From NCBI GenBank assembly GCA_937948705.1, contig CALECF010000249.1, positions 1 through 8,831 of the forward strand: 8,831 bases of DNA. Direction: 5' to 3'. The translations under genes and the position numbers were made by a program. Shown here piece after piece: positions 1-6,401 of the stretch (positions are counted from its first letter, which is position 1; each line of letters opens with the position of its first letter). A model generated the notes under the pieces. That model was not told where the DNA came from. It did not search any database and saw only the letters and a program-made list of their open reading frames with translations. This DNA is from an uncultured Anaerosolibacter sp. GTDB taxonomy: Bacteria > Bacillota_A > Clostridia > Peptostreptococcales > Thermotaleaceae.

Positions 1-40
1 ACAAGATTATATCTCTATAAAATAGTATACAACTCCCTTC

Positions 41-90
41 CCAAGTATAAAGAGAGACGGTCTGCAAAGACCGTCTCTCTTTATACTTGG
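41..90. terminator. Perfect 23-bp hairpin with GCAA tetraloop upstream of pstC
   Basis: Bases 41-63 pair without mismatch to 68-90, leaving the four-base loop GCAA, a GNRA-type tetraloop. The core (AAAGAGAGACGGTC and its complement) looks like an ordinary Firmicute terminator, and flanking CCAAGTAT/ATACTTGG lengthens the stem. No clean T-run follows on either strand; the T-rich bases lie inside the right arm. It most likely ends whatever gene lies to the left (not visible). If that gene is pstS, it could instead act as an mRNA-stabilising or attenuating hairpin between pstS and pstC. The stem is certain; its role is inferred. Confidence 0.7.
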
Positions 91-102
91 ATAAATATTG
101 TT

Positions 103-130
103 TTAACATGATTTTAACATAAAGTTAATT
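103..130 (+). promoter_or_regulatory. Pho-box-like direct repeats before pstC
   Basis: Three hexamers lie exactly 11 bp apart: TTAACA at 103-108, TTAACA at 114-119 and TTAATT at 125-130. TTAACA-like repeats at an 11-bp period are the known PhoP-box form in Bacillus and match the helical repeat used by PhoB/OmpR-family regulators. The position just upstream of a phosphate transporter supports a phosphate-starvation operator. The -10 is not clear; TAAAAT at 151-156 is one candidate. No gene in the window is clearly the cognate regulator. Confidence 0.72.
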
Positions 131-208
131 TGTACGTAAAAATTAAGAAATAAAATAGTTATGGGAAGAATGAACCGAGGAAGTAAGGAATTGGGAGGAG
201 ACAAAGAA

Positions 209-1093
209 ATGAAAACCCATGAAAAAATAGTAGAAACTATGTTGTTTATTTGTGCAACGACGGCTACAATGTCCGTATTCTTGATCACCTTTTTTATCTT
301 TAAAGAGGGACTCCCCATATTAAGTGAATATGGATTTTTAAATTTTATCTTTGGAAAGAACTGGAGTCCCACCAATGGAGAGTATGGTGCTTTTCCAATG
401 ATTGTAGGATCTGTCTCTGTTACAATTGGCGCATTGATTATTGGTGTACCCATGGGATTAGCCTGTGCAGTTTTTCTAGCAGAAATCGCACCGAAATCTG
501 TTGTAAGGGTCTTTAAACCAGCAGTTGAGCTATTAGCAGGAATTCCTTCCGTTGTATACGGATTCTTTGGATTATCGATTATTGTTCCCCTTATTCGGAC
601 ACAGGTATTACCGATTGTTCAAAAATTTAGTCCTAACACCTTTACCTCGGGCTATAGTATATTAGGTGGAGCAATCATTTTGTCGATCATGATTCTACCT
701 ACCATTATTAGCATATCAGAAAATGCTATTCGAGCAGTCCCCTCAGAGTATAAGCAGGGTTCTTTAGCCTTGGGAGCATCTCATTTTGAAACCATTCATA
801 AGGTGCTGATTCCCTCAGCAAGATCTGGAATTATTGCATCGGTTGTGCTAGGGATGGGAAGAGCTGTTGGAGAAACCATGGCAGTCATTTTGATTACAGG
901 AAATATGCCAAGGGTACCCGGGGGAATTTTAGATTCAGTATCAACGATGACGGGAACCATCGCCATGGAGATGGGATATGCAAGTCCAACCCACCAGAAA
1001 GCGCTGTTTGCCACCGGAATTATACTGTTTCTTTTTATAATGACCTTAAATATTTCAGCTACGGCAATTACAAAGAAACTGGGAGGAGAGTAG
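209..1093 (+). CDS. pstC: Phosphate ABC transporter permease PstC
   Basis: One of the two inner-membrane subunits of the high-affinity phosphate importer PstSCAB; it forms half of the translocation channel and takes phosphate from lipoprotein PstS. The 294-residue protein has about six hydrophobic segments and the typical early PstC stretch (GLPILSEYGFLNFIFG, then NWSPTNGEYGAFPMIVGS). The cytoplasmic EAA loop at about residues 180-204 (EYKQGSLALGA...IPSA) would contact the ATPase PstB. I chose the ATG at 209 because GGGAGGAG sits at 193-200. An in-frame ATG at 161 has no ribosome site, lies in the promoter zone and would add 16 non-hydrophobic residues. The Pho-box-like repeats at 103-130 suggest induction at low phosphate. 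pstA follows after 6 nt. Confidence 0.95.
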   Translation: MKTHEKIVETMLFICATTATMSVFLITFFIFKEGLPILSEYGFLNFIFGKNWSPTNGEYGAFPMIVGSVSVTIGALIIGVPMGLACAVFLAEIAPKSVVRVFKPAVELLAGIPSVVYGFFGLSIIVPLIRTQVLPIVQKFSPNTFTSGYSILGGAIILSIMILPTIISISENAIRAVPSEYKQGSLALGASHFETIHKVLIPSARSGIIASVVLGMGRAVGETMAVILITGNMPRVPGGILDSVSTMTGTIAMEMGYASPTHQKALFATGIILFLFIMTLNISATAITKKLGGE

Positions 1094-1099
1094 AATAGG

Positions 1100-2011
1100 A
1101 TGAACCTTAATGCAAGTGTAGAAAGAAGTACGAATCCGGTTACGAAAAAATGGATTATGGGAGGCAATAAAAAAAAGGTTCGGGTTCGTGAAAAATTAGC
1201 ATATATAGGGATTTATCTTGCCGCGATCCTAACGATTTGTGCGCTGGTTTCTATCATTGGATATGTACTCTTGAATGGATTAAAATACATTGATTTAGAT
1301 TTCTTCACCCAGGAGCCAAGCAGCATGGGTAGAAAAGGGGGTATTTACTCGATTATCATCGGAACCATCTACTTAACCGCGGTTTCCATTATCATCGCTA
1401 CCCCTATCGGTGTAGCTGCAGCAATTTACCTTACAGAATACGCAAAAGAAACAAAATTCGTAAAGCTTATTCGCTTCGGTACGGAAACCCTATCTGGGAT
1501 TCCTTCTATTATCTTCGGTTTGTTCGGATTTGTATTCTTTGTTATCTTTTTAGGTTTTCGATGGTCTATCCTATCCGGTGGTTTAACCTTAGCAATGATG
1601 ATTCTCCCTACACTGGTTCGCACAACAGAAGAAGCTATAAAAACCGTTCCTCAGGCTTATCGTGAAGGGAGCTTTGCACTGGGTGCAACAAAACTTCAAA
1701 CCATTGTAAAGGTAGTTTTACCCAGTAGTATATCAGGGATTCTAACAGGATTAATCCTTGGAATCGGAAGGGCAATTGGTGAAACGGCAGCTGTAATGCT
1801 GACGGCAGGAAGCTCCTTGGGGGTACCAAAATCATTGATGGATCCAACCAGAACCATGGCAGTACACACCTATATATTGGCTTCAGAAGGATTATCAAAA
1901 GAAAAGACCTTTGCCACAGCTAGCGTTTTAATATTGCTGGTATTATTTATTAACCTTATGGCAAATATAACCGCCAACAGATATATGAAAAAGACAAAGA
2001 TAGAAGCATAA
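1100..2011 (+). CDS. pstA: Phosphate ABC transporter permease PstA
   Basis: Second membrane subunit of the phosphate importer, partner of PstC in the channel. The 303-residue product has a polar, basic N-terminal tail of about 35 residues, then about six membrane segments. The EAA loop lies at about residues 185-209 (QAYREGSFALGATKLQTI...LPSS), with the family-typical GIGRAIGETAAVMLTAG just after it. The ATG at 1100 is 6 nt after the pstC stop and is served by GGGAGGAG at 1081-1088, inside the end of pstC, so the two are translationally linked. A later ATG near 1157 would remove much of the basic tail but has no good ribosome site. pstB, normally next, is absent: a terminator follows directly. 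A functional importer therefore needs a PstB encoded elsewhere. Confidence 0.95.
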   Translation: MNLNASVERSTNPVTKKWIMGGNKKKVRVREKLAYIGIYLAAILTICALVSIIGYVLLNGLKYIDLDFFTQEPSSMGRKGGIYSIIIGTIYLTAVSIIIATPIGVAAAIYLTEYAKETKFVKLIRFGTETLSGIPSIIFGLFGFVFFVIFLGFRWSILSGGLTLAMMILPTLVRTTEEAIKTVPQAYREGSFALGATKLQTIVKVVLPSSISGILTGLILGIGRAIGETAAVMLTAGSSLGVPKSLMDPTRTMAVHTYILASEGLSKEKTFATASVLILLVLFINLMANITANRYMKKTKIEA

Positions 2012-2043
2012 AAAAATACTGCGAAAACTTTCGCAGTATTTTT
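2012..2043. terminator. Bidirectional terminator between pstA and the DUF2680 gene
   Basis: AAAAATACTGCGAA (2012-2025) pairs with TTCGCAGTATTTTT (2030-2043) around the loop AACT. The stem is closed by A:T pairs, so each strand ends in a T-run. It starts at the pstA stop codon and ends 2 bp before the stop of the minus-strand gene, so it serves both convergent genes. It shows that the pst unit ends after pstA. Confidence 0.9.
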
Positions 2044-2045
2044 GT

Positions 2046-2393
2046 CTATTGATTCGATAAGTTGAGACGGTTCATCATACCGCCTCCGAAGCCACCACGA
2101 CCTCTTGTTTTACTAAAAAGACCACCTTGGCATTTGCCAGAACCCATACCACTGAAAGTAAAGCCATTTTCCTCATGGTATTTTTCCATTGCATCAAAGC
2201 GCTCATTGAAAAGCTTTGCATCCTCTGTGGTTAGGGTACCCTCCTTAACTGAATTAGCTACCTGTTCTTTTTTCCACTGAATCATGTCTTTAAACCATTG
2301 TGGGGTTTCCTCTTTTTCCGCAGCGAAGGCGACTGTTGCAAATATTCCTACCAATAAAGCAACTACGGTCAAGCTAAGTACTAACTTTTTCAT
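2046..2393 (-). CDS. Small secreted DUF2680-type protein, Gly/Met-rich tail
   Basis: A 115-residue exported protein. Residues 1-24 form a clear signal peptide: KK, a hydrophobic core, and the cleavage motif AFA-A at 22-25. The middle (about 28-78) reads PQWFKDMIQWKKEQV, then EGTLTTEDAKLFNERFDAMEKYHEENGF. I recognise this as the DUF2680 style (as in Bacillus YckD), a family without an assigned function. The tail (81-115) is rich in Gly, Arg and Met with one Cys (C88) and ends GGGMMNRLNLSNQ. I chose the ATG at 2393 because AAGGAGGA (2401-2408) precedes it and the signal peptide starts there; a longer in-frame start at 2489 would read through the promoter. The gene is divergent from a two-component system whose sensor is also Met-rich, suggesting an accessory or effector role in the same response. 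That role is inferred. Confidence 0.82.
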   Translation of the reverse strand: MKKLVLSLTVVALLVGIFATVAFAAEKEETPQWFKDMIQWKKEQVANSVKEGTLTTEDAKLFNERFDAMEKYHEENGFTFSGMGSGKCQGGLFSKTRGRGGFGGGMMNRLNLSNQ

Positions 2394-2435
2394 TTCGATT
2401 TCCTCCTTCAACATAATGATTTTGTTTACACCATC

Positions 2436-2467
2436 ATTATAAAAAAGGAATGTGAAGGAATTATGAA
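2436..2467 (-). promoter_or_regulatory. Promoter and operator of the DUF2680 gene
   Basis: Reading the minus strand, TTCATA (2467-2462) and TTCACA (2456-2451) lie 11 bp apart. After 9 nt comes a perfect -10, TATAAT (2441-2436). No normal -35 is seen, so the repeats occupy its place, as at promoters activated by OmpR/PhoB-family regulators. The start of transcription would fall near 2429, giving a short leader. Confidence 0.65.
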
Positions 2468-2499
2468 GATAAATAGTTTTGTGCTTCATAATTCCTTCA
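2453..2499. repeat. 16-bp perfect inverted repeat in a divergent promoter region
   Basis: The left arm 2453-2468 (TGAAGGAATTATGAAG) is the exact reverse complement of the right arm 2484-2499, with a 15-bp spacer. The centre falls between the two divergent promoters, and each arm carries the outward-facing TTCATA repeats. The symmetry suggests a shared operator for one regulator, most simply the response regulator encoded alongside. A 16-bp stem could form in RNA, but no T-run follows, so I do not read it as a terminator. Confidence 0.75.
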
Positions 2500-2516
2500 T
2501 AGTTTTTTGATAGAAT
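2485..2516 (+). promoter_or_regulatory. Promoter and operator of the response regulator-kinase operon
   Basis: TTCATA at 2485-2490 and 2496-2501 lie 11 bp apart; 9 nt later comes the -10-like TAGAAT (2511-2516). A third in-phase hexamer, TTGATA (2507-2512), overlaps the -10. The spacing copies that of the opposite promoter exactly. This is consistent with autoregulation by the operon's own response regulator; the binding protein is inferred. Confidence 0.6.
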
Positions 2517-2587
2517 AAATTACTTTACAAACAAAGTCAGGCATGAAAAAATAAAAAAGAGAAGCCTTGAAGGAGGACCGGAGAATT

Positions 2588-3289
2588 ATGGAGCAAAAGA
2601 TTAGAATATTAATTGTGGAAGACGAGGAAAAGATTCTACAGGTGTTAGAAGCCTATCTAGAAAAAGAAGGATACGAAGTACGAAGGGCAACGGATGGTTC
2701 TAAGGCTTTGGAAATTTTCAAAGCGGAAGAGATTCATCTACTAATATTGGATCGAATGCTACCAAAAATATCCGGCGAAGAGGTTTGTAGACAAATTCGG
2801 GGATTCTCTACTGTACCCATACTTATGCTCACAGCTAAGATTGAGGAAAATGATAAGCTAGAAGGCTTGGCTATAGGCGCGGATGATTACGTAACAAAGC
2901 CTTTTAGTCCACGGGAAGTCGTTGGACGTGTAAAGGCCTTACTGCGAAGAAGCTATCGGGATCATCAACCCTTGGCGGAACTACTTCACTTTAATAATCG
3001 AGAATTAGAGGTAGACATAAATCGGGTACAGGTAAGATTTAAGGGGGAGAAAGTGAATTTGACACCTAATGAGTATCGGCTGCTTATGATTTTTCTGTCT
3101 CATCCTGGACAGGTCTTTTCAAGGGAGCAACTACTGGAAAAGGCTTTTGGATTTGACTATGATGGGTTTGATAGAACCATTGATACTCATATCAAAAACA
3201 TTCGTCAAAAGATCGAAAGGGATCCAAAGAAACCTATCTATATACAAACTGTCTATGGGATGGGATATAAGTTTGGAGGGGCCAAATGA
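2588..3289 (+). CDS. OmpR/PhoB-family response regulator
   Basis: Cytoplasmic DNA-binding half of a two-component system, 233 residues, the normal size for the family. The receiver domain (about 5-118) has the acidic pair E11/D12, phospho-acceptor D55 (LLILDRMLP), T82 and K104 (TKPF), so it should be phosphorylated normally. The C-terminal winged helix (about 133-231) shows LTPNEYRLL, FSREQLLE, RTIDTHIKNIRQKI and the closing VYGMGYKF. I chose the ATG at 2588, 11 nt after AAGGAGG (2570-2576); an in-frame TTG at 2567 lies upstream of that ribosome site. The stop overlaps the kinase start by 4 nt. Its probable target is the repeat-bearing region at 2451-2512. Proximity to pst suggests PhoP, but the partner kinase and the operator sequence argue against that. 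Confidence 0.93.
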   Translation: MEQKIRILIVEDEEKILQVLEAYLEKEGYEVRRATDGSKALEIFKAEEIHLLILDRMLPKISGEEVCRQIRGFSTVPILMLTAKIEENDKLEGLAIGADDYVTKPFSPREVVGRVKALLRRSYRDHQPLAELLHFNNRELEVDINRVQVRFKGEKVNLTPNEYRLLMIFLSHPGQVFSREQLLEKAFGFDYDGFDRTIDTHIKNIRQKIERDPKKPIYIQTVYGMGYKFGGAK

Positions 3290-4701
3290 AAACTTCTATC
3301 GGAAGAAGATTAGCATTTAGTTTCTTGCTGACCGTTGTTTTATCTATTGTGATAGCAGGACTCATTTCCAATTATATGATCGACAAGAGATTCAACCAAT
3401 ATCTAAAACAAAGTCATGAAAGCAGAGTTCAAAAGGTAGTAGAGACTGTGCAGGAGCTATATAAGAGTGGTGAAGGTTTTGAAAGACTTGATCCCTTGGA
3501 GATGAAGCGATATGCGATGTTGGAGGATCTTTATGTTGAGATTCAAGATCGTGATGGAAAAACTGTTTTTTCATCAGGACAAGGGCACCTCCTCCATAAG
3601 AAGAGAATGGGGAATATGATGGGCCCAATGATGGGGCGAAGAATGATGAAGGGGATAGGAGAATATATTGAGGAAAAATACCCCTTACAGCAAAATGGTA
3701 GGGAGATTGGAATAATTCATATTGGTTACTTTGGAAACTGGAATCTGTCAGAGGGTGATATTGACTTTATAAACACCCTAAACCGGGCCTTTGGGCTATC
3801 GGTGGGAATTGCACTATTCTTTGGATTTATTATTAGTATGATTCTTTCCAAACAGATGACAGCCCCCTTGGTTAATATCACAAAAGCTGCCAATGAAATA
3901 AAGAATGGTAATTTAGACATTCGAGCAGAGATGTCTGTCAATACCTTAGAGATCGAACAGTTAGCAAAATCTATTAATTATCTAGCAGAAACCCTTCAAC
4001 AGCAGGAAATGCTTCGAAAGCGTTTGACTGCTGATATGGCTCATGAAATCAGAACACCTTTAACAACCCTCCAAAGCCATATTGAGGCGATGATGGATGG
4101 AATATGGGAACCGACACAAGAAAAGTTCGAAAGCTGTCATGAGGAAGTATTGCGGCTGAAAAAAATGGTGGATAATCTACAGGATCTTGCTAAGCTAGAA
4201 CAGACAGCGAAGCAGCTGAATAAAAGCACCTTTGATTTGTCCCAATTATTAAATAGGATTGTTGAATCTTTCAAGGCTCAGACCCAGAAAAAAAATATAA
4301 TAATGCGTTCCCAGGTGGCGTCAGGCATTACTGTGCAGATGGATCAGGATAAACTTAAACAGATTATGTATAACCTACTATCTAACGCCTATAAATACTC
4401 AGGGGAAGATTCTATTATTGAAATCATGCTGACTCAGGATAAAAATTATATTATTTTAACTGTAAGGGATGAGGGAACAGGGATTGACCCTAAGGATTTG
4501 CCTTATGTATTTGAACGCTTTTATCGGGGAGATCCTTCGCGAACGAGAGAGACGGGCGGAGCGGGTATCGGTTTAACCATTGTAAAAGGGTTGGTAGAGG
4601 CCCATGGCGGAAGTATTACTGCTGAGAGCGTAAAGGGAAAAGGGAGTAGTTTTCGAATTTATTTCCCTATAGAAATGCTGGTTTCAAAGAAAGAGGAATA
4701 A
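3286..4701 (+). CDS. Sensor histidine kinase with Met-rich extracytoplasmic loop
   Basis: Membrane sensor kinase of 471 residues, cognate to the regulator whose stop it overlaps (ATGA); GGAGGGG lies just upstream. Order: membrane segment about 9-28; extracytoplasmic sensor about 30-167; second membrane segment about 169-187; HAMP about 188-241; dimerisation domain with phospho-acceptor H253 (MAHEIRTPL); ATPase domain with N box N363/N367, G1 box D395-x-G-x-G399, F box near 407-415 and G2 box G425-x-GIGL430. All catalytic motifs are intact. HAMP runs straight into the histidine domain with no PAS, as in BaeS/CpxA-type kinases and unlike PhoR. The sensor loop holds seven Met in residues 108-121 (MGNMMGPMMGRRMM) with basic flanks, like soft-metal (Cu(I)/Ag(I)) binding stretches. 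The signal is inferred, not shown. Confidence 0.93.
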   Translation: MKTSIGRRLAFSFLLTVVLSIVIAGLISNYMIDKRFNQYLKQSHESRVQKVVETVQELYKSGEGFERLDPLEMKRYAMLEDLYVEIQDRDGKTVFSSGQGHLLHKKRMGNMMGPMMGRRMMKGIGEYIEEKYPLQQNGREIGIIHIGYFGNWNLSEGDIDFINTLNRAFGLSVGIALFFGFIISMILSKQMTAPLVNITKAANEIKNGNLDIRAEMSVNTLEIEQLAKSINYLAETLQQQEMLRKRLTADMAHEIRTPLTTLQSHIEAMMDGIWEPTQEKFESCHEEVLRLKKMVDNLQDLAKLEQTAKQLNKSTFDLSQLLNRIVESFKAQTQKKNIIMRSQVASGITVQMDQDKLKQIMYNLLSNAYKYSGEDSIIEIMLTQDKNYIILTVRDEGTGIDPKDLPYVFERFYRGDPSRTRETGGAGIGLTIVKGLVEAHGGSITAESVKGKGSSFRIYFPIEMLVSKKEE

Positions 4702-4704
4702 AAA

Positions 4705-4742
4705 AAAGCCTGCAACCTATGAGAAGTGAGGATGCAGGCTTT
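4705..4742. terminator. Terminator between convergent kinase and HD-GYP genes
   Basis: AAAGCCTGCA (4705-4714) pairs with TGCAGGCTTT (4733-4742) around an 18-nt loop, within which CCT (4716-4718) and AGG (4729-4731) may also pair. On the minus strand the hairpin is followed by a run of at least eight T, so it is a strong terminator for the HD-GYP gene. On the plus strand the T-run is short and broken, but it probably also ends the kinase operon. Confidence 0.85.
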
Positions 4743-4778
4743 GTATGTTTTCTAGGCCAATAGCGTATAAAATCATGA

Positions 4779-6353
4779 TTAGCTACTGAACTGTGTTCCA
4801 ATATTCTCCTGATGATTTTCAGTCGGTGAATCCATTACTTGTAAAAATGCATTTACGACTAAAGGATCAAACTGTGTTCCAGACATCTTTTGAATTTCTT
4901 TTAAAGCTTCAGTGGTAGAAGAAGGTTGTTTATAGGGTCTGCTGCTGGTCATGGCATCAAAGGCATCAGCAACTGCGATAACACGGCCACCTAAGGGGAT
5001 TGCTTCACCAGATAGACCCAAAGGATAGCCTTGGCCATTAAACCATTCATGATGGTGACGAATGATGTGTTTAATATCCTGAAATTCTTCAATCATATTT
5101 AGTATTCTATAGCCGATTTCTGGGTGCTGCTTAATATTGGAAAATTCTTCTTCTGTTAATCTGCCCGGTTTGTTGAGAATAGATTCTGAAATCCCAATTT
5201 TTCCGATATCGTGAATGAGAGCAGCGGTTTCTATTTCTGCAGCATTTTCTAATTCTAAGTGAGTAGCGATTAAAAGACTATAGTGAGCCACTCTCTCTGA
5301 GTGCCCCTTTGTATAGGGATCTTTCACTTCGATGGTGGTAACCAAGGCTTCAATGGTCTGCAGATAACTTTTTTGAAGCTGAGACATCTTAGCCAGAATA
5401 CTGTCAGACAGCAGGTTAACACTTAAGGATACGCTTTGAATTTCACTTTCACCTAGAACGGGAAGCTTTTGTGTATAATTGCCTGCTGCGATTAGTCTTA
5501 TACCCTCCACCACATTATTAAAGCGCTTGGTAAAGCCTCTAGAAAAGAAACGAATAGCTGAGGTACATAGAACCACGGAAATAAAGATCAATAGGGAAAC
5601 GTTCAGGAACAACCTAGACTTTAAGCGGTTAATTGGAGAAACATCCAGTGTAACTTTATAAGAGGCTAGATATTGTCCGTTTTCATCAAGGAATTTATGT
5701 ATAAAATAAATGTTATTTTCATTTAAAGGGCGGTGATGGACATCGGAAAACGGGTCAAAAACAAGATGGACCGATGCAGAGGAGCCCAGATATTCAATGA
5801 GAGGAATCAAAAAGTCACCATCCAGCTTCCTTCCTAATAATAAAGAACCTACAGCAGGCTGCGTACCATCATTGTTTGTAACGGGTGCAATGGAAAACAT
5901 GTATAGTTCATCGTTAAGCACCCGTAGAAAAGTAGTAGCTGATACTGTGGGTACAATAACGGAGGAAGAAACTTGATAAATCTGCTGGTCCGTTAACTCA
6001 TTACTATAGATATCAGATAAGCTGCTGCCATCTATTTGGAGATATACTACATCTATGTCGAAGGGAGATTCGAAAAGATACTGGGACAAATTATCTAGAA
6101 TCCACGCCCTATCCTGCCTTCTAATCGCATCTAGGACATCATCCCAGTAAGCGTATTCAGTAGTTTTTTCCCGTAGGTCAATTAACCGTCTTTGCAGATA
6201 TACTTCTATGGTTCTCGATTTTTCTTTAACTAATCCGTCAATACTATCATGCTGAAAAGTATTAAGAGGGAATGTAATGACTAGGATACTGAAAATACCG
6301 GCTGTGATAATACTGAGAATCGTTCCAAGGATATATTTACTTGTCAGCTTCAT
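4779..6353 (-). CDS. Membrane HD-GYP c-di-GMP phosphodiesterase with CHASE4-like sensor
   Basis: A 524-residue membrane protein predicted to hydrolyse cyclic di-GMP in response to an outside signal. Membrane segments lie at about 7-28 and 248-268. The roughly 220-residue extracytoplasmic part between them begins with EYAYWDDVLDAI (W70-D71-D72), typical of CHASE4 sensors. A HAMP linker (about 269-325) leads to the HD-GYP domain (about 330-510). Its key residues are present: HSERV at H351, HDIGKIGI with H381-D382, HPEIGYRIL at H410, HHH at 433-435, NGQGYP with G442-Y443-P444, and DAFDAMTSSRPYK near 463-475. With metal ligands and GYP intact it should be active. I chose the ATG at 6353 (GAGGTG at 6358-6363); a start at 6416 would lie upstream of the -10. 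No diguanylate cyclase (GGDEF) domain is present. Confidence 0.93.
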   Translation of the reverse strand: MKLTSKYILGTILSIITAGIFSILVITFPLNTFQHDSIDGLVKEKSRTIEVYLQRRLIDLREKTTEYAYWDDVLDAIRRQDRAWILDNLSQYLFESPFDIDVVYLQIDGSSLSDIYSNELTDQQIYQVSSSVIVPTVSATTFLRVLNDELYMFSIAPVTNNDGTQPAVGSLLLGRKLDGDFLIPLIEYLGSSASVHLVFDPFSDVHHRPLNENNIYFIHKFLDENGQYLASYKVTLDVSPINRLKSRLFLNVSLLIFISVVLCTSAIRFFSRGFTKRFNNVVEGIRLIAAGNYTQKLPVLGESEIQSVSLSVNLLSDSILAKMSQLQKSYLQTIEALVTTIEVKDPYTKGHSERVAHYSLLIATHLELENAAEIETAALIHDIGKIGISESILNKPGRLTEEEFSNIKQHPEIGYRILNMIEEFQDIKHIIRHHHEWFNGQGYPLGLSGEAIPLGGRVIAVADAFDAMTSSRPYKQPSSTTEALKEIQKMSGTQFDPLVVNAFLQVMDSPTENHQENIGTQFSS

Positions 6354-6392
6354 AGGACACCTCGTCAGTTTATAGTAAAAGAACGTAGAATA

Positions 6393-6401
6393 ATTATAGC
6401 A
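6393..6401 (-). promoter_or_regulatory. Extended -10 promoter of the HD-GYP gene
   Basis: On the minus strand TGCTATAAT (6401-6393) is a perfect extended -10 (TGN-TATAAT), which can work without a good -35. A weak -35-like TTCATG lies at 6419-6414 with 15-nt spacing. Transcription would start near 6386, giving a leader of about 33 nt and favouring the start codon at 6353. Confidence 0.6.

Noticed and set aside
161..208. Upstream ATG start for pstC at 161
   Set aside because: No ribosome site precedes it and it sits in the promoter zone; the ATG at 209 has GGGAGGAG at ideal distance and gives the usual PstC N-terminus.
796..1167. Antisense open frame over pstC, and similar frames at 1426-1623, 1635-1898, 3392-3628 and 3726-3941 on minus, 2062-2280 and 5479-5661 on plus
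   Set aside because: They lie opposite clearly coding genes, have no ribosome sites and encode low-complexity or unrecognisable peptides; they are shadows.
2394..2489. N-terminal extension of the DUF2680 protein from an ATG at 2489
   Set aside because: It would run through the -10 and operator repeats, and would place 32 residues before an evident signal peptide that has its own ribosome site.
2543..2554. Tiny upstream ORF ATG-AAA-AAA-TAA in the leader of the response regulator
   Set aside because: No ribosome site before it and expected by chance in A-rich leader sequence.
2567..2587. TTG start at 2567 for the response regulator
   Set aside because: The ribosome site AAGGAGG (2570-2576) lies inside this extension, so the ATG at 2588 is the real start.
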